64,000 nucleotides of DNA, taken from assembly GCF_000717055.1 (NCBI RefSeq), contig NZ_JNXI01000007.1, positions 124,001 to 188,000 of the forward strand, read 5' to 3'. Under the pieces are notes generated by a model that did no database searches, was not told where the DNA came from, and was given only the letters and a program-made list of their open reading frames with translations. Every line of letters starts with the position of its first letter. The first letter of the stretch is position 1. The translations under genes and the position numbers were made by a program. Source of the DNA: Streptomyces iakyrus (GTDB lineage: Bacteria; Actinomycetota; Actinomycetes; Streptomycetales; Streptomycetaceae). Below are positions 18,628 to 27,242 of the stretch, in pieces.

Positions 18628-19608
18628 TCAGCGCGCGTCGCTGCCGCAGAGCTCCGCGAAGCGCCCGGCGTCGATGTTGCCGCCGGAGATGATCACGCCG
18701 ACCCGGCGCGGCAGCGTGCCCGCCCGGCGGTGCATCAGGGCGGCCAGCGGGGTGGCGCCGCTCGGCTCGACGACGATCTTCAGACGCTCGAAGGCGAACC
18801 GCATGGCGTCCCGGATCTCGTCGTCGGTGACCAGGACGACCTCGTCGAGGAGCCGCCGGTTGACCGAGAAGGTCAGTTCCCCGGGGGTGTGCAGGGCCTG
18901 GCCGTCGGCGATGGTTCGCGGGACCGGGACGCTGATGCGCCGGCCCGCCTCCAGCGAGCGCTTCGTGTCGTCCCCGGCCTCGGGCTCGACGCCGACGGTC
19001 CGGATGCCGGGGTACATGCCCTTGGCGGCGGTGGCACTGCCGGCCATCAGCCCGCCGCCGCCGACCGGCGTCAGCAGCGCCTCCAGCTCCCCTACCTCTT
19101 CGAGCAGTTCGAGAGCGGCCGTGCCCTGTCCGGCCATGACGTGCGGATGCTCGTACGGCGGGATGAGGGCGAGGCCGCGCTCGGCGGCGAGGGCCTCGGC
19201 GATGGCGACGCGGTCACCGGTGTAGCGGTCGTACGTGACGATCTCGGCGCCGTAGCCGGCGGTGGCCGCCCGCTTCGACGGCGGGGCGTCCTCCGGCATG
19301 ACGATGACGGCGGTGGTGCCCAGTTCGCGGGCGGCCAGGGCGACGGCCTGGGCGTGGTTGCCGGAGGAGTAGGCGGCGATGCCCCGGGACAGCTGCTCGG
19401 GGGTGAGGCGGGAGGCGGCGTTGTAGGCGCCGCGGAACTTGAAGGCACCCACGCGCTGGAAGTTCTCGCACTTGAGGAAGATCTCGGCGCCCGCGAGCGC
19501 GTCCAGGGTGCGGGAGCGCAGCACGGGCGTGCGGTGGGCGACGCCCTTGAGCCGGGCCGCGGCGTCCCGGACGTCGTCGAGGGTGACCGGCGGGGTGGTG
19601 GTCGTCAC
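18628..19608 (-). CDS. PLP-dependent threonine/serine dehydratase family protein
   Basis: A 326-residue fold-type II PLP enzyme. The cofactor Lys is in GAFKFRGA (Lys58), with the phosphate/substrate loop SSGNHAQ and the glycine loop PVGGGGLMAG. It has no C-terminal ACT domain, so it is the short catabolic type rather than IlvA. Members deaminate threonine or serine, or act on hydroxyaspartate. The start overlaps the stop of the upstream regulator (ATGA), which strongly suggests that regulator senses an amino acid handled by this enzyme. Confidence 0.88.
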   Translation of the reverse strand: MTTTTPPVTLDDVRDAAARLKGVAHRTPVLRSRTLDALAGAEIFLKCENFQRVGAFKFRGAYNAASRLTPEQLSRGIAAYSSGNHAQAVALAARELGTTAVIVMPEDAPPSKRAATAGYGAEIVTYDRYTGDRVAIAEALAAERGLALIPPYEHPHVMAGQGTAALELLEEVGELEALLTPVGGGGLMAGSATAAKGMYPGIRTVGVEPEAGDDTKRSLEAGRRISVPVPRTIADGQALHTPGELTFSVNRRLLDEVVLVTDDEIRDAMRFAFERLKIVVEPSGATPLAALMHRRAGTLPRRVGVIISGGNIDAGRFAELCGSDAR

Positions 19609-20285
19609 GCGGTTCCTCCGGGGGAAGTGTCGTGGGCCGCCCTGGCCCGGGACAGGTAGTTGTAGGCGGAGGCACGGGAGATGCCGAGCCGTGCGGCGAC
19701 CTGTTCGACGGCGCCGCGCACGGCGAAGACACCGCGGGTGTCGAGACCGCCGAACAGCTCCACGCGCTCCTCCCGGCCGAGCTCCGCCCAGCTGCCCCGC
19801 TGCCGCGACCGGTGGGCGTCGAAGAGGGCGTCGACCACGGAGTCGATGTTGTTGCCGAAGGTGGTGGTCGGCAGCTCCGCCGGGGCTGCGCCGAGCCCGG
19901 CGAGCGCGCCGAGCAGGTCGTGAACCCGGGCGACGGCACTGACGTCCACGTTGACGCAGAGGGCGCCGAACACGGCTCCCGTGGAGTCACGCAGGACCAT
20001 CGTCGAGGACTTCACCTGCCCCCCGTCACGGGTGCGGGTGACGTAGTTCAGTTCGTCGGCCGCCTCGTCACCGCGGGCGAGGACGCGCATGCCGATCTCG
20101 CTCATCGCGCCGCCGACCGCCCGCCCCGTCACCGAACCGGCCACGGCGACCACCGACTTCTCCGGGTTCCGGTAGTCGTGCAGCACGACCTCGCAGACCG
20201 GCCCGAAGGTCGCGGCGATGCCCTCCACGACCGGCGTCAGCGCGGCCAGGATCGCGTCCCGCTCGGCGCTCGTCCCGCTGCTCAT
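19605..20285 (-). CDS. YheO-type (PAS plus HTH) transcriptional regulator
   Basis: A 226-residue protein with an N-terminal YheO/PAS-like domain (ILAALTPVVEGIAATFGPVCEVVLHDYR and AVFGALCVNVDVSAV) and a C-terminal HTH of the same family (FAVRGAVEQVAARLGISRASAYNYLSRAR). E. coli DauR, which controls D-arginine use, belongs here. The ATG at 20285 follows GAGGAGA. The gene precedes and overlaps the dehydratase, so the two form an operon. Direct repeats upstream are likely its own operator. Confidence 0.85.
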   Translation of the reverse strand: MSSGTSAERDAILAALTPVVEGIAATFGPVCEVVLHDYRNPEKSVVAVAGSVTGRAVGGAMSEIGMRVLARGDEAADELNYVTRTRDGGQVKSSTMVLRDSTGAVFGALCVNVDVSAVARVHDLLGALAGLGAAPAELPTTTFGNNIDSVVDALFDAHRSRQRGSWAELGREERVELFGGLDTRGVFAVRGAVEQVAARLGISRASAYNYLSRARAAHDTSPGGTA

Positions 20286-20319
20286 CCCGTCTCCTCTCAC
20301 ACCCACCACCTTAGACCAA

Positions 20320-20348
20320 AAGTCCAGCGCTTGGATAGTAAGTCCAGC
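20320..20348 (-). promoter_or_regulatory. Direct-repeat operator candidate upstream of the YheO-type regulator
   Basis: AAGTCCAGC occurs at 20320-20328 and again at 20340-20348, exactly 20 bp apart, or about two helical turns, in the region upstream of the regulator start at 20285. This spacing fits two protomers on one face of the DNA and suggests autoregulation of the regulator-dehydratase operon. Confidence 0.5.
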
Positions 20349-20362
20349 CCATCCCCAACAGT

Positions 20363-20377
20363 TGGCAATGGTTTTCA
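20363..20377 (+). promoter_or_regulatory. Zur-like box upstream of znuA
   Basis: TGGCAATGGTTTTCA matches 12 of 15 positions of TGAAAATGATTTTCA, the Streptomyces Zur consensus as I recall it. It lies about 90 bp before the zinc-importer operon. A related 15-mer occurs at 50370-50384 before another metal-type transport operon. Confidence 0.6.
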
Positions 20378-20468
20378 CATGACTTCGGTCGTGCCGCGCT
20401 TCTGACATTCATTCCCATCTAGCGTGATCCCTGCTGAACTCGCTGTGCCCGCCCGTCCTGGAGGAGCC

Positions 20469-21389
20469 ATGTCCCTGTCCACGTCCCGCCGCCTCGCGCT
20501 GCTGACCGGCGCGTCACTGGCCCTGCTCGCGGGCTGCGGCAGCTCGTCGGACTCCGCCGACGCCAAGAGCGGGCCGGCCCGGGTGGCCGTGGTCGCCTCC
20601 ACGAACGTCTGGGGCGACATTGCCCGGCGCGTGGGCGGCGACCGGGTCGACGTCACCTCGGTCATCAGCAACCCCGACCAGGACCCGCACTCCTACGAGG
20701 CCGACCCCCAGAACCAGCTGGCCCTGTCCAAGGCGAAGGTCGTCGTCGAGAACGGCGGCGGCTACGACGACTTCGTCGACCGCATGCTGAAGAGCGGGCA
20801 CAACGACTCCGCCGAGGTCGTCAACGCGGTCGAGGTGTCCGGTAGGACCGCGCCCGAGGGCGGGGAGCTCAACGAGCACGTCTGGTACGACTTCCCCACC
20901 GTCGCCAAGGTCGCCGACCGGATCTCCGCCGCCCTCGCCAAGGCCGACCCGGGCGACGCGGGCGCCTTCGAGAAGAACGCCGCCGCCTTCAAGGCGAAGC
21001 TCGCGCCGCTGGAGGCCGAGGAGGCGCGGATCAAGAAGGCGCACGGCGGTGAGGGCGTCGCCATCACCGAACCCGTGCCGCTGTACATGACCGAGGCGAG
21101 CGGCCTGGTGAACCGGACGCCCGCGCAGTTCAGCGAGGCGATCGAGGAGGGCGACGACGTCTCCCCGCGCGTCCTCCAGGAGAGCCTCGCACTGTTCAGC
21201 GGCAAGAAGGTGAAGGTCCTCGTCTACAACGAGCAGACCTCCGGCCCGCAGACCGAGAAGGCCGAGGCGGCGGCCAAGGCGGCCGGCATCCCCGTCGTAC
21301 CCGTGACGGAGACCCTGCCGAAGGGCAAGGACTACCTCGGCTGGATGACCGACAACGTCGACGCGCTCGCGAGCGCGCTGGCCAAGTGA
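20469..21389 (+). CDS. znuA: Zinc ABC transporter substrate-binding lipoprotein
   Basis: A 306-residue cluster A-I metal-binding protein with a lipoprotein signal (LLAGC, lipid Cys at residue 23). Likely metal ligands are the His in DQDPHSYEADP and the His in NEHVWYDF. The place of a third His seems occupied by the ITEPVPLYMTEASG stretch, and there is no long His-rich loop, so the site may differ from that of E. coli ZnuA. The ATG at 20469 follows GGAGGAG. It overlaps znuC by 4 bp. The Zur-like box upstream favours zinc over manganese. Confidence 0.87.
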   Translation: MSLSTSRRLALLTGASLALLAGCGSSSDSADAKSGPARVAVVASTNVWGDIARRVGGDRVDVTSVISNPDQDPHSYEADPQNQLALSKAKVVVENGGGYDDFVDRMLKSGHNDSAEVVNAVEVSGRTAPEGGELNEHVWYDFPTVAKVADRISAALAKADPGDAGAFEKNAAAFKAKLAPLEAEEARIKKAHGGEGVAITEPVPLYMTEASGLVNRTPAQFSEAIEEGDDVSPRVLQESLALFSGKKVKVLVYNEQTSGPQTEKAEAAAKAAGIPVVPVTETLPKGKDYLGWMTDNVDALASALAK

Positions 21390-22231
21390 CCCCGATACCC
21401 CGGCAGCACGGCACGCCGGTCGTCGCGCTGCGCGGAGCCGCCCTGTCCTACGGCGAGCGCGAGGTGTGGAGCGGTCTCGATCTGGACGTACGGCCCGGCG
21501 AGTTCCTGGCCGTGCTGGGCCCGAACGGTGCCGGCAAGACCAGCTTCGTCCGGGCCCTGCTGGGCCGTCAGTCACTGTCCGCGGGCACGCTGACGGTCCT
21601 CGGCCGGCCCGCGCGGCAGGCCGCCCGGCACATCGGGTACATACCGCAGCAGGCGGCGCTGTCCGCCCAGGCCATGCTGCGCGCCCGCGACCTCGTCCGG
21701 TTCGGCATCGACGGCCACCGCTTCGGGCCGCGGCTGCGCACCGGCCCGGTCCGCCGCCGGGTGGACGAGATTTTGGAGTCGGTCGGCGCCTCGGCGTACG
21801 CCGACGTGCCACTCGGCATGCTCTCCGGCGGCGAGCGGCAACGGGTGCGCATCGGGCAGGCCCTGGCGACCGACCCCCGCCTCCTGCTGTGCGACGAGCC
21901 GCTGCTGTCGCTCGACCTGAACCACCAGCGGGCCGTCACCGAGCTGATCGACGCCCGGCGCCGCTCCCACGGCACGGCGGTGGTGTTCGTGACGCACGAG
22001 ATCAACCCGGTGCTGGGCCTGGTCGACCGGGTGCTGTACCTGGCCCGCGGCAGTCATCGCGTCGGCACCCCGGACGAGGTGCTGACCAGCGAGTCGCTGT
22101 CCCGCCTCTACGGCACCCAAGTCGACGTGGTGCGCGTCCGGGGCCGGGTCGTGGTGGCGGGAGCACCCGACGAGACGGCCGTCCCGCCGCACCACCCCGA
22201 ACTCCGGGAGACGGACGGAGTGCGCTCATGA
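21386..22231 (+). CDS. znuC: Zinc ABC transporter ATP-binding protein
   Basis: A 281-residue ABC ATPase with Walker A GPNGAGKTS, signature LSGGERQR, Walker B LLLCDEPLLSLD and the switch His in VFVTHEINP. The GTG start at 21386 overlaps the znuA stop (GTGA), and the stop overlaps the znuB start (ATGA), so the three genes are coupled. It energises metal import through ZnuB. Confidence 0.9.
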   Translation: MTPIPRQHGTPVVALRGAALSYGEREVWSGLDLDVRPGEFLAVLGPNGAGKTSFVRALLGRQSLSAGTLTVLGRPARQAARHIGYIPQQAALSAQAMLRARDLVRFGIDGHRFGPRLRTGPVRRRVDEILESVGASAYADVPLGMLSGGERQRVRIGQALATDPRLLLCDEPLLSLDLNHQRAVTELIDARRRSHGTAVVFVTHEINPVLGLVDRVLYLARGSHRVGTPDEVLTSESLSRLYGTQVDVVRVRGRVVVAGAPDETAVPPHHPELRETDGVRS

Positions 22232-23109
22232 CACTCGCCGACGGGATCTGGCACCAGATCTTCGACTTCACCGACTACGGCCAACTCCTCGCCCTGGTCC
22301 GCAACTCCCTCGTCGCCGGCGTGGCGCTGGGTCTGGTGGGCGGGCTGGCCGGGGTGTTCGTCCTGATGCGCGACCTGCCGTTCGCCGTGCACGGCATCAG
22401 CGAGCTGTCCTTCGCGGGCGCGTCGGCGGCACTGCTGCTGGGCGCGAACATCGTGGCGGGCTCGCTCATCGGTTCGCTGCTCGCGGCCGGCGCCATCGGC
22501 GTCCTCGGGGCCCGGGCCCGGGACCGCAACTCGGTGATCGGCATCATCATGCCGTTCGGCCTGGGACTCGGCGTGCTCTTCCTAACCCTCTACAAGGGCC
22601 GGGCGGCCAACAAGTTCGGGCTGCTCACCGGGCAGATCGTGGCCGTGGACACCCCGCAGATGTCGTGGCTGCTCGGCACCTCCGCCCTGGTGCTGGTGGC
22701 CCTGGCCGTCATGTGGCGCCCGCTGGCCTTCGCCAGCACCGATCCGGACGTGGCCGAGGCCCGTGGGGTGCCGGTGCGCGGGCTGTCCTTCGCGTTCATG
22801 CTGGTCCTCGGGCTCGCGGTCGCCCTGTCGGTGCAGATCGTCGGCGCGCTGCTGGTGCTGTCCCTCGTCGTCACCCCGGCCGCGGCGGCCGCCCGTGTCA
22901 CCGCCTCGCCCGTGCTGCTGCCCGTGCTGAGCGTGCTGTTCGCCGTGGCCTCCATCGAGGGCGGCATCCTGCTGGCCCTGGGCAGCAGCGTCCCCATCAG
23001 CCCCTACGTCACGACGATCTCGTTCACCGTCTACGCGGTGTGCCGGGTGGCCGGGCGGTACCGTACCCGGCGGTGGGGGGCGCGGCGGACGGCGGTGCGA
23101 ACGGCCTGA
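22228..23109 (+). CDS. znuB: Zinc ABC transporter permease
   Basis: A 293-residue ABC-3 family membrane protein with about eight or nine hydrophobic segments. The family motifs ELSFAGASAALLLG and LVVTPAAAAARVTASP are visible. It forms the pore of the ZnuABC importer. The gene ends 8 bp from the stop of the convergent amidohydrolase remnant, so there is almost no space for a terminator between them. Confidence 0.9.
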   Translation: MTLADGIWHQIFDFTDYGQLLALVRNSLVAGVALGLVGGLAGVFVLMRDLPFAVHGISELSFAGASAALLLGANIVAGSLIGSLLAAGAIGVLGARARDRNSVIGIIMPFGLGLGVLFLTLYKGRAANKFGLLTGQIVAVDTPQMSWLLGTSALVLVALAVMWRPLAFASTDPDVAEARGVPVRGLSFAFMLVLGLAVALSVQIVGALLVLSLVVTPAAAAARVTASPVLLPVLSVLFAVASIEGGILLALGSSVPISPYVTTISFTVYAVCRVAGRYRTRRWGARRTAVRTA

Positions 23110-23116
23110 GCGGGGC

Positions 23117-23595
23117 TCACCGTTCGAAGACGACCCGCCCGTCGAACACCGTGAGATCCACCTGCACCCGCGTGATCTCGTGCGGGTCGAGACCGAGCAG
23201 CGGCCGGTCCAGGACGCACAGGTCGGCGGCGCGGCCCGGTTCGATGGTGCCCTTCCAGCCGTCGGCGAAGTCCTGCCAGGCGGCGGTGGAGGTGTAGGTA
23301 CGCAGGGCGTCGGCGAGCGGCACGCACTGCTCGGGGCCGCTCGGGCGGCCGCTGGCCTTGGACTCGCGCAGCATCATCGAGGCCACGACTTGACGCCAGT
23401 CGGGCTCGGTGATCGGCGCGTCGGAGCTGGCGCAGACCCGTACCCCGGCGTCGAGCGCGGAGCGCACCGGCCACTGGTAGGCGGAGCGTTCGGGGCCGAC
23501 GACCTCGTCCATCAGGTCCGAGATGGTCCACTTGATGGCGGGGTTCATGTTGACGCCGTAGCCGTGCGCGGCGAGCTTGGCCAGGCTGGGCCGCC
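23117..23595 (-). pseudogene. C-terminal remnant of an amidohydrolase (YtcJ-like)
   Basis: The frame from about 23595 down to the stop at 23117 encodes only the tail of a metal-dependent amidohydrolase (PSLAKLAAHGYGVNMNPAIKW, then SSDAPITEPDWRQ and GTIEPGRAADLCVLD). The roughly 300 to 400 residues that normally precede it, including the N-terminal metal-binding HxH, are absent. Upstream of about 23590 the sequence continues instead in a different frame as the ABC permease. The ATG at 23548 would give a 143-residue fragment without an active site, so this is a broken gene. Confidence 0.85.
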
Positions 23596-24170
23596 GGCAG
23601 CAACAGGGCGCCCGCGGCCGGCACGAGCGCCGCGACGACGACCGGCGCGGCGATCCCGGCGAGGCGGGCCCCGCCGATCCAGGCGAACCCGGAGCCGAAG
23701 CCGCTCAGCGGCAGCGGGAACAGCTGCTGTGCCAGGCCGCGAACGGCGGTCAGCATGCCGAGGGTGACGATGAACGCGGACAGCCCGAACCAGCAGCACA
23801 GGACGCCGTTCACCGCGCCGACCAGTGCCCCGGCCGCGAGCGCCCCGAGCAGGGCGACGGCGGGCGACTGGTGGTGCTGCCCCGCCAGCCAGCCCCCGAC
23901 CAGCCCGCCGAGGGCGAGCGTGGAGCCGACCGACAGGTCGAGGTAGCCGCTGATGACGAGCAGGGCCAGGGGGACGGCGACGATGGCGAGGGTCGCGGCG
24001 TCGGTGGCAATGCCGCTGAGGTTGGCCGGGTCGAGGAAGCTGCCCGTGGTCAGCTGGAAGACCAGCACCATAGCGACGAGCACGACGAGGAGCGGGTTGC
24101 GGCGTACGGCGGCGAGCCCGCCGGTGGTGATCGGGCGGGGCCGCGGGAGGACCGGGTCGGCGGTGGTCAT
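23586..24170 (-). pseudogene. Truncated sugar-type ABC transporter permease
   Basis: The gene starts normally at 24170, with its ATG overlapping the upstream ATPase stop, and reads as a RbsC-family permease for about 190 residues ([46 protein letters not shown]). Near 23590 family similarity stops in mid-protein and the amidohydrolase tail begins in the +1 frame. About 130 residues, including the coupling helix, are missing. The open frame runs on as nonsense protein to 23031. A deletion joining the two genes is the simplest explanation. Confidence 0.85.
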
Positions 24171-25675
24171 GCTGCTCCTTCGGCGGTCAGGGGGTCGTGA
24201 ACGGCCGACAGCAGGGCCTGTTCGGTGAGTTCGGCGCCGGAGAGTTCGCCCGCGATCCGGCCCCGCGCGACGATCAGGCAGCGGTCGGCGAGCGTCACGA
24301 TCTCCTCGGGGTCGCTGGAGGCGAACAGCACGGCGGTGCCGCGTTCCTCGGCGAGGGTGGACACGACCCGGTAGATCTCCTGCCGGGCGCCCACGTCGAC
24401 GCCCTGCGTCGGCTCGTCCAGCAGCAGCACGTCCACGTTCCGGGCCTCGTTGACCCACCGGCCGAGGAGGAGCTTCTGCTGGTTGCCGCCGGAGAACGCG
24501 CCCGCCGCCGGCCGGGGCCGGGCCGGGCGCAGCCCTACCGCGTCGGCCAGCGCGCCGAACACCCTCCGCTCGGAGCGCAACGCCCGTAGCCCGTGGCGGG
24601 ACAGGGTCTTGACGGAGGGCAGCAGCGCGTTGTCGTGCGCGGTCATCGAGGGGAACAGGCCCTGTGACCGCCGGTCGGCGGGGACGAGCGCGATCCCGGC
24701 GGCGAGCGCGTCGGCCGGCCGCGCGGGGGTGACGGCGCGGTCGCCGACGCGGATCGTGCCGGCGGTGGCGCGGCGCGTGCCGTAGAGGGTCTCCAGGACG
24801 CGGGTGCGGCCCGAGCCGATGAGCCCGAACAGGCCGACGCGCTCGCCCGCGGCGACGGTGAGGTCGACGGGGCCGAAGCCGGTTCCGTACAGCGCTTCGA
24901 CGACCAGACGGGGTGGGGCGGGAGGCCGTCGTGGCTTTCGTACGGTCTCCGCCGGCCGTCCCGCGATGGCCTCCACCAGGTCCCGTCGCGTCTGCCCCGC
25001 CACCGTCGCGTGGTGGGCCACCCGGCCGTCCCGCAGTACGGTCACGGCGTCCGCGAGCCGTTCGACCTCCCCCAGGAGGTGGGTGACGTAGACGATGGCG
25101 AGGCCCTGGGTGCGCAGGTCCTCGACGCGTTCCGCGAGGGCGTCGGTCTCCGCGCCGGACAGGGCGGCGGTCGGTTCGTCGAGGACGAGGACGGCGGCGC
25201 TGCGGCTGAGGGCCTTGGCGATCTCCACCAACTGGCGCTGCCCCATGGGCAGATCACCCACCCGGTCGCGCGGGGAGCACTTGGCGGCCACCCGCTGAAG
25301 CAGCCCGGCGGCGACCTCCTCCTGGGCGCGCCGGTCGATGCGGCCCTGCCGGGTCCACTCCTGGCCGAGGAAGATGTTCTCCGCCACGGTCAGAGCGTCG
25401 ACCACGCTGAGCGTCTGGAAGATGATCGCCACGCCCGACGCGATGGACGCGCGTGGGGTGAGCCGGGTGTACGACGTCCCGCCGACCTCGATGGTGCCGG
25501 CGTCGGGCGGGTAGGCGCCGCCCAGGCACTTGATGAGGGTGGACTTGCCGGCGCCGTTGTGGCCGAGCAGGGCGTGCACCTGCCCGGCCGGGACGGTGAG
25601 GTCGACACCGTCGAGGGCCCTGACGCCGCCGAAGGACTTCGTCAGGCCGCTGATGCGGAGGTTGGTGGTCGTCAT
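24167..25675 (-). CDS. Sugar-type ABC transporter ATP-binding protein (intact, partners broken)
   Basis: A full-length 502-residue double ATPase of the RbsA type: Walker A GHNGAGKST, Walker B VLVLDEPTAA, second half with GLIGSGRTR, signature FSGGNQQK and LLLDEPTQGVD. Start and stop are intact and it overlaps the permease by ATGA. Both partners, the binding protein upstream and the permease downstream, carry deletions, so the importer cannot work as such. The ATPase might serve another transporter or be in early decay. The original substrate is unknown; the linked amidohydrolase suggests something other than a simple sugar. Confidence 0.85.
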   Translation of the reverse strand: MTTTNLRISGLTKSFGGVRALDGVDLTVPAGQVHALLGHNGAGKSTLIKCLGGAYPPDAGTIEVGGTSYTRLTPRASIASGVAIIFQTLSVVDALTVAENIFLGQEWTRQGRIDRRAQEEVAAGLLQRVAAKCSPRDRVGDLPMGQRQLVEIAKALSRSAAVLVLDEPTAALSGAETDALAERVEDLRTQGLAIVYVTHLLGEVERLADAVTVLRDGRVAHHATVAGQTRRDLVEAIAGRPAETVRKPRRPPAPPRLVVEALYGTGFGPVDLTVAAGERVGLFGLIGSGRTRVLETLYGTRRATAGTIRVGDRAVTPARPADALAAGIALVPADRRSQGLFPSMTAHDNALLPSVKTLSRHGLRALRSERRVFGALADAVGLRPARPRPAAGAFSGGNQQKLLLGRWVNEARNVDVLLLDEPTQGVDVGARQEIYRVVSTLAEERGTAVLFASSDPEEIVTLADRCLIVARGRIAGELSGAELTEQALLSAVHDPLTAEGAA

Positions 25676-25685
25676 GGCGCCCGCC

Positions 25686-25990
25686 CTAGGCGTTCTGGGC
25701 GAGCAGGGCGTCGATCCGGGCGGTGTCGGCGCGCTGGACGAGCGTGATCGGCACCTCGGCGCTGGGGTCGGTCTTTCCGGCGGCGACCGCGCGCGGCACG
25801 TCGACGATGGCGGCGGCGATGTCCTTCGGCGCGAGTGCGGCGGAGGCCCGGTAGAACGTGCCTTGCTTGACGGCGAGGAGGGAGGGCGCGGAGCCGTCTC
25901 CGGGGCCGAGCATCCGGCGGCGGCCAGCGCGGTGGCGGCGGACAGGGCGAGGAAGTGTCTGCGCGAGGCGGTGTACGGGGGTGGGGTCAT
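25686..25990 (-). pseudogene. Internally deleted ABC substrate-binding lipoprotein
   Basis: From the ATG at 25990 a lipoprotein signal is read (MTPPPYTASRRHFLALSAAT, lipobox AAGC). Within about 10 bases after that Cys codon, near 25905-25915, the frame changes. The C-terminal end of a periplasmic-binding-protein type I receptor then appears in another frame (LLAVKQGTFYRASAALAPKD, then PITLVQRADTARIDALLAQN), with its stop at 25686. Only about 100 codons remain of the usual 330 or more, so roughly 240 were deleted, together with a frame shift. Confidence 0.82.
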
Positions 25991-26122
25991 GGCGTGGGCT
26001 CTCCGAGGGGCGGGCCCGACTGGAGCGGGCGTCCGGCTGTGCCGAACAGGAAAGACCCGCCGGGCCCGCCGCACCATCCGTACAAATACCGACTGGGGGT
26101 TGGCCGGGCTCCGCCGGACACC

Positions 26123-26163
26123 TTGTGGGACCCGATACCGGCCCCTATCGTTAGGCCCCAAAC
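26123..26163 (+). promoter_or_regulatory. Promoter of the GAF-LuxR gene with operator-like palindrome
   Basis: TTGTGG (26123-26128) and TATCGT (26146-26151) are spaced by 17 bases. GTTAGGCCCCAAAC (26150-26163) overlaps and follows the -10 element and matches 11 of 14 positions of GTTTGGCGTCAAAC, found before the glutamine-synthetase-like gene. The 12-mer GCCCCTATCGTT (26141-26152) also occurs, inverted, in front of the puuC gene. A shared regulator is possible but unproven. Confidence 0.5.
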
Positions 26164-26195
26164 GACATCGCTGCCCGAGCCGTCCGGAGGCTCGC

Positions 26196-27227
26196 ATGAC
26201 CAGCCACCACCAGATCGCGGCAGCCGCCCGCATCGGCATGCTCACCCGCGAGCGCGACACCGCCTCGGCCTCCGCGCAGGCGCTGCGCGAACTCGCCCGC
26301 GCGCTGCCGCTGGACGCGGCGACCCTGCTCACGATCGACCCGCTGACCGGCTCCCACGTCCGGATCGCGAGCATCGGCTACACCGCAGAGGCCTCGCAGG
26401 CCCTGGCCGGGGAGTTCGTCGCCACCCCGTGGTACCGCAACGTCGTACGGCGGGAGCTGCCGCCGTCCATCTCGGAGGACGCGGAGGACTCCGAGGACGC
26501 CGGGCCGCGTTTCCGGCACGGCTGGTTCTACGCCGAGCGGGTCCGCCCGGCCGGATTCCGGGACGGTGTCACAGGAGCGCTGCGGCACCGGGACCGGCTG
26601 GTGGGCCTGGTGCATCTCTCCACCGAGACCGCGGACGCCTACGACACCGACGCGCGACGGCTGCTCGCCTCCGTGATCCCCGCCCTGGCCGCCTTCGCCG
26701 ACCCGCTGGCGCACGCCGGAGATCTGCACGGCCTGGCGGACGCGGACGCGGCGAGCCTCGTCACCGGCGACGGCCGCGTCGTCGACCTGCCCGGCCGCGA
26801 CCGGCCCCGGGTGCTGCGGGAGGAGGGCGGGTTCGGTGCGCTGCTGCACGCCTTCACCGGCACGGGCGGTCAGCGGCTGCGGCTGCTGTGGCCGGCCGGC
26901 GGAGGCTGGCGCCGGGTCGTGCTGCACCGGCATCCGGCCGGTCCCGGCCTGGCGGCGGACGCGGTGCTGGTGCACGAGACGCCCACGGAACTGCCGTACG
27001 GGCTGAGCCCCCGGGAGCTGGAGGTGCTCACCCGGGCGGCCACGGGGCAGACCAACCAGGCCATCGCGCAGGCGTTGTTCCTGTCTCCGCGGACCGTGCA
27101 CAGCCATGTCGAGCACCTGCTGCGCAAGACCGGCTGCGCCTCCCGGGCCGAGGCGACGGCGCTCGCGGTGCGGGACGGGCTGCTGCGGCCGGACCCGGAC
27201 CACCTGGCGCGGTTCGTCGAGCGGTGA
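26196..27227 (+). CDS. GAF-domain LuxR-family transcriptional regulator
   Basis: A 343-residue protein. Residues about 20-200 look like a GAF-type sensor domain (PLDAATLLTIDPLTGSHVRI; GALRHRDRLVGLVHLSTETA). The C-terminus is a LuxR HTH (LSPRELEVLTRAATGQTNQA, then SPRTVHSHVEHLLRKTGCAS). The ATG at 26196 has GGAGG upstream. It is divergent from the broken ABC operon, which it may once have controlled. It appears intact although its probable target operon has decayed. Confidence 0.85.
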   Translation: MTSHHQIAAAARIGMLTRERDTASASAQALRELARALPLDAATLLTIDPLTGSHVRIASIGYTAEASQALAGEFVATPWYRNVVRRELPPSISEDAEDSEDAGPRFRHGWFYAERVRPAGFRDGVTGALRHRDRLVGLVHLSTETADAYDTDARRLLASVIPALAAFADPLAHAGDLHGLADADAASLVTGDGRVVDLPGRDRPRVLREEGGFGALLHAFTGTGGQRLRLLWPAGGGWRRVVLHRHPAGPGLAADAVLVHETPTELPYGLSPRELEVLTRAATGQTNQAIAQALFLSPRTVHSHVEHLLRKTGCASRAEATALAVRDGLLRPDPDHLARFVER

Positions 27228-27242
27228 TCCGGGCCGGGACGG

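Noticed and set aside
23031..24458. One long minus-strand protein covering the permease region (475 codons)
   Set aside because: Only the middle part is a permease. The end is an out-of-frame reading of the amidohydrolase tail and antisense of znuB, and the beginning is a frame of the ATPase gene.
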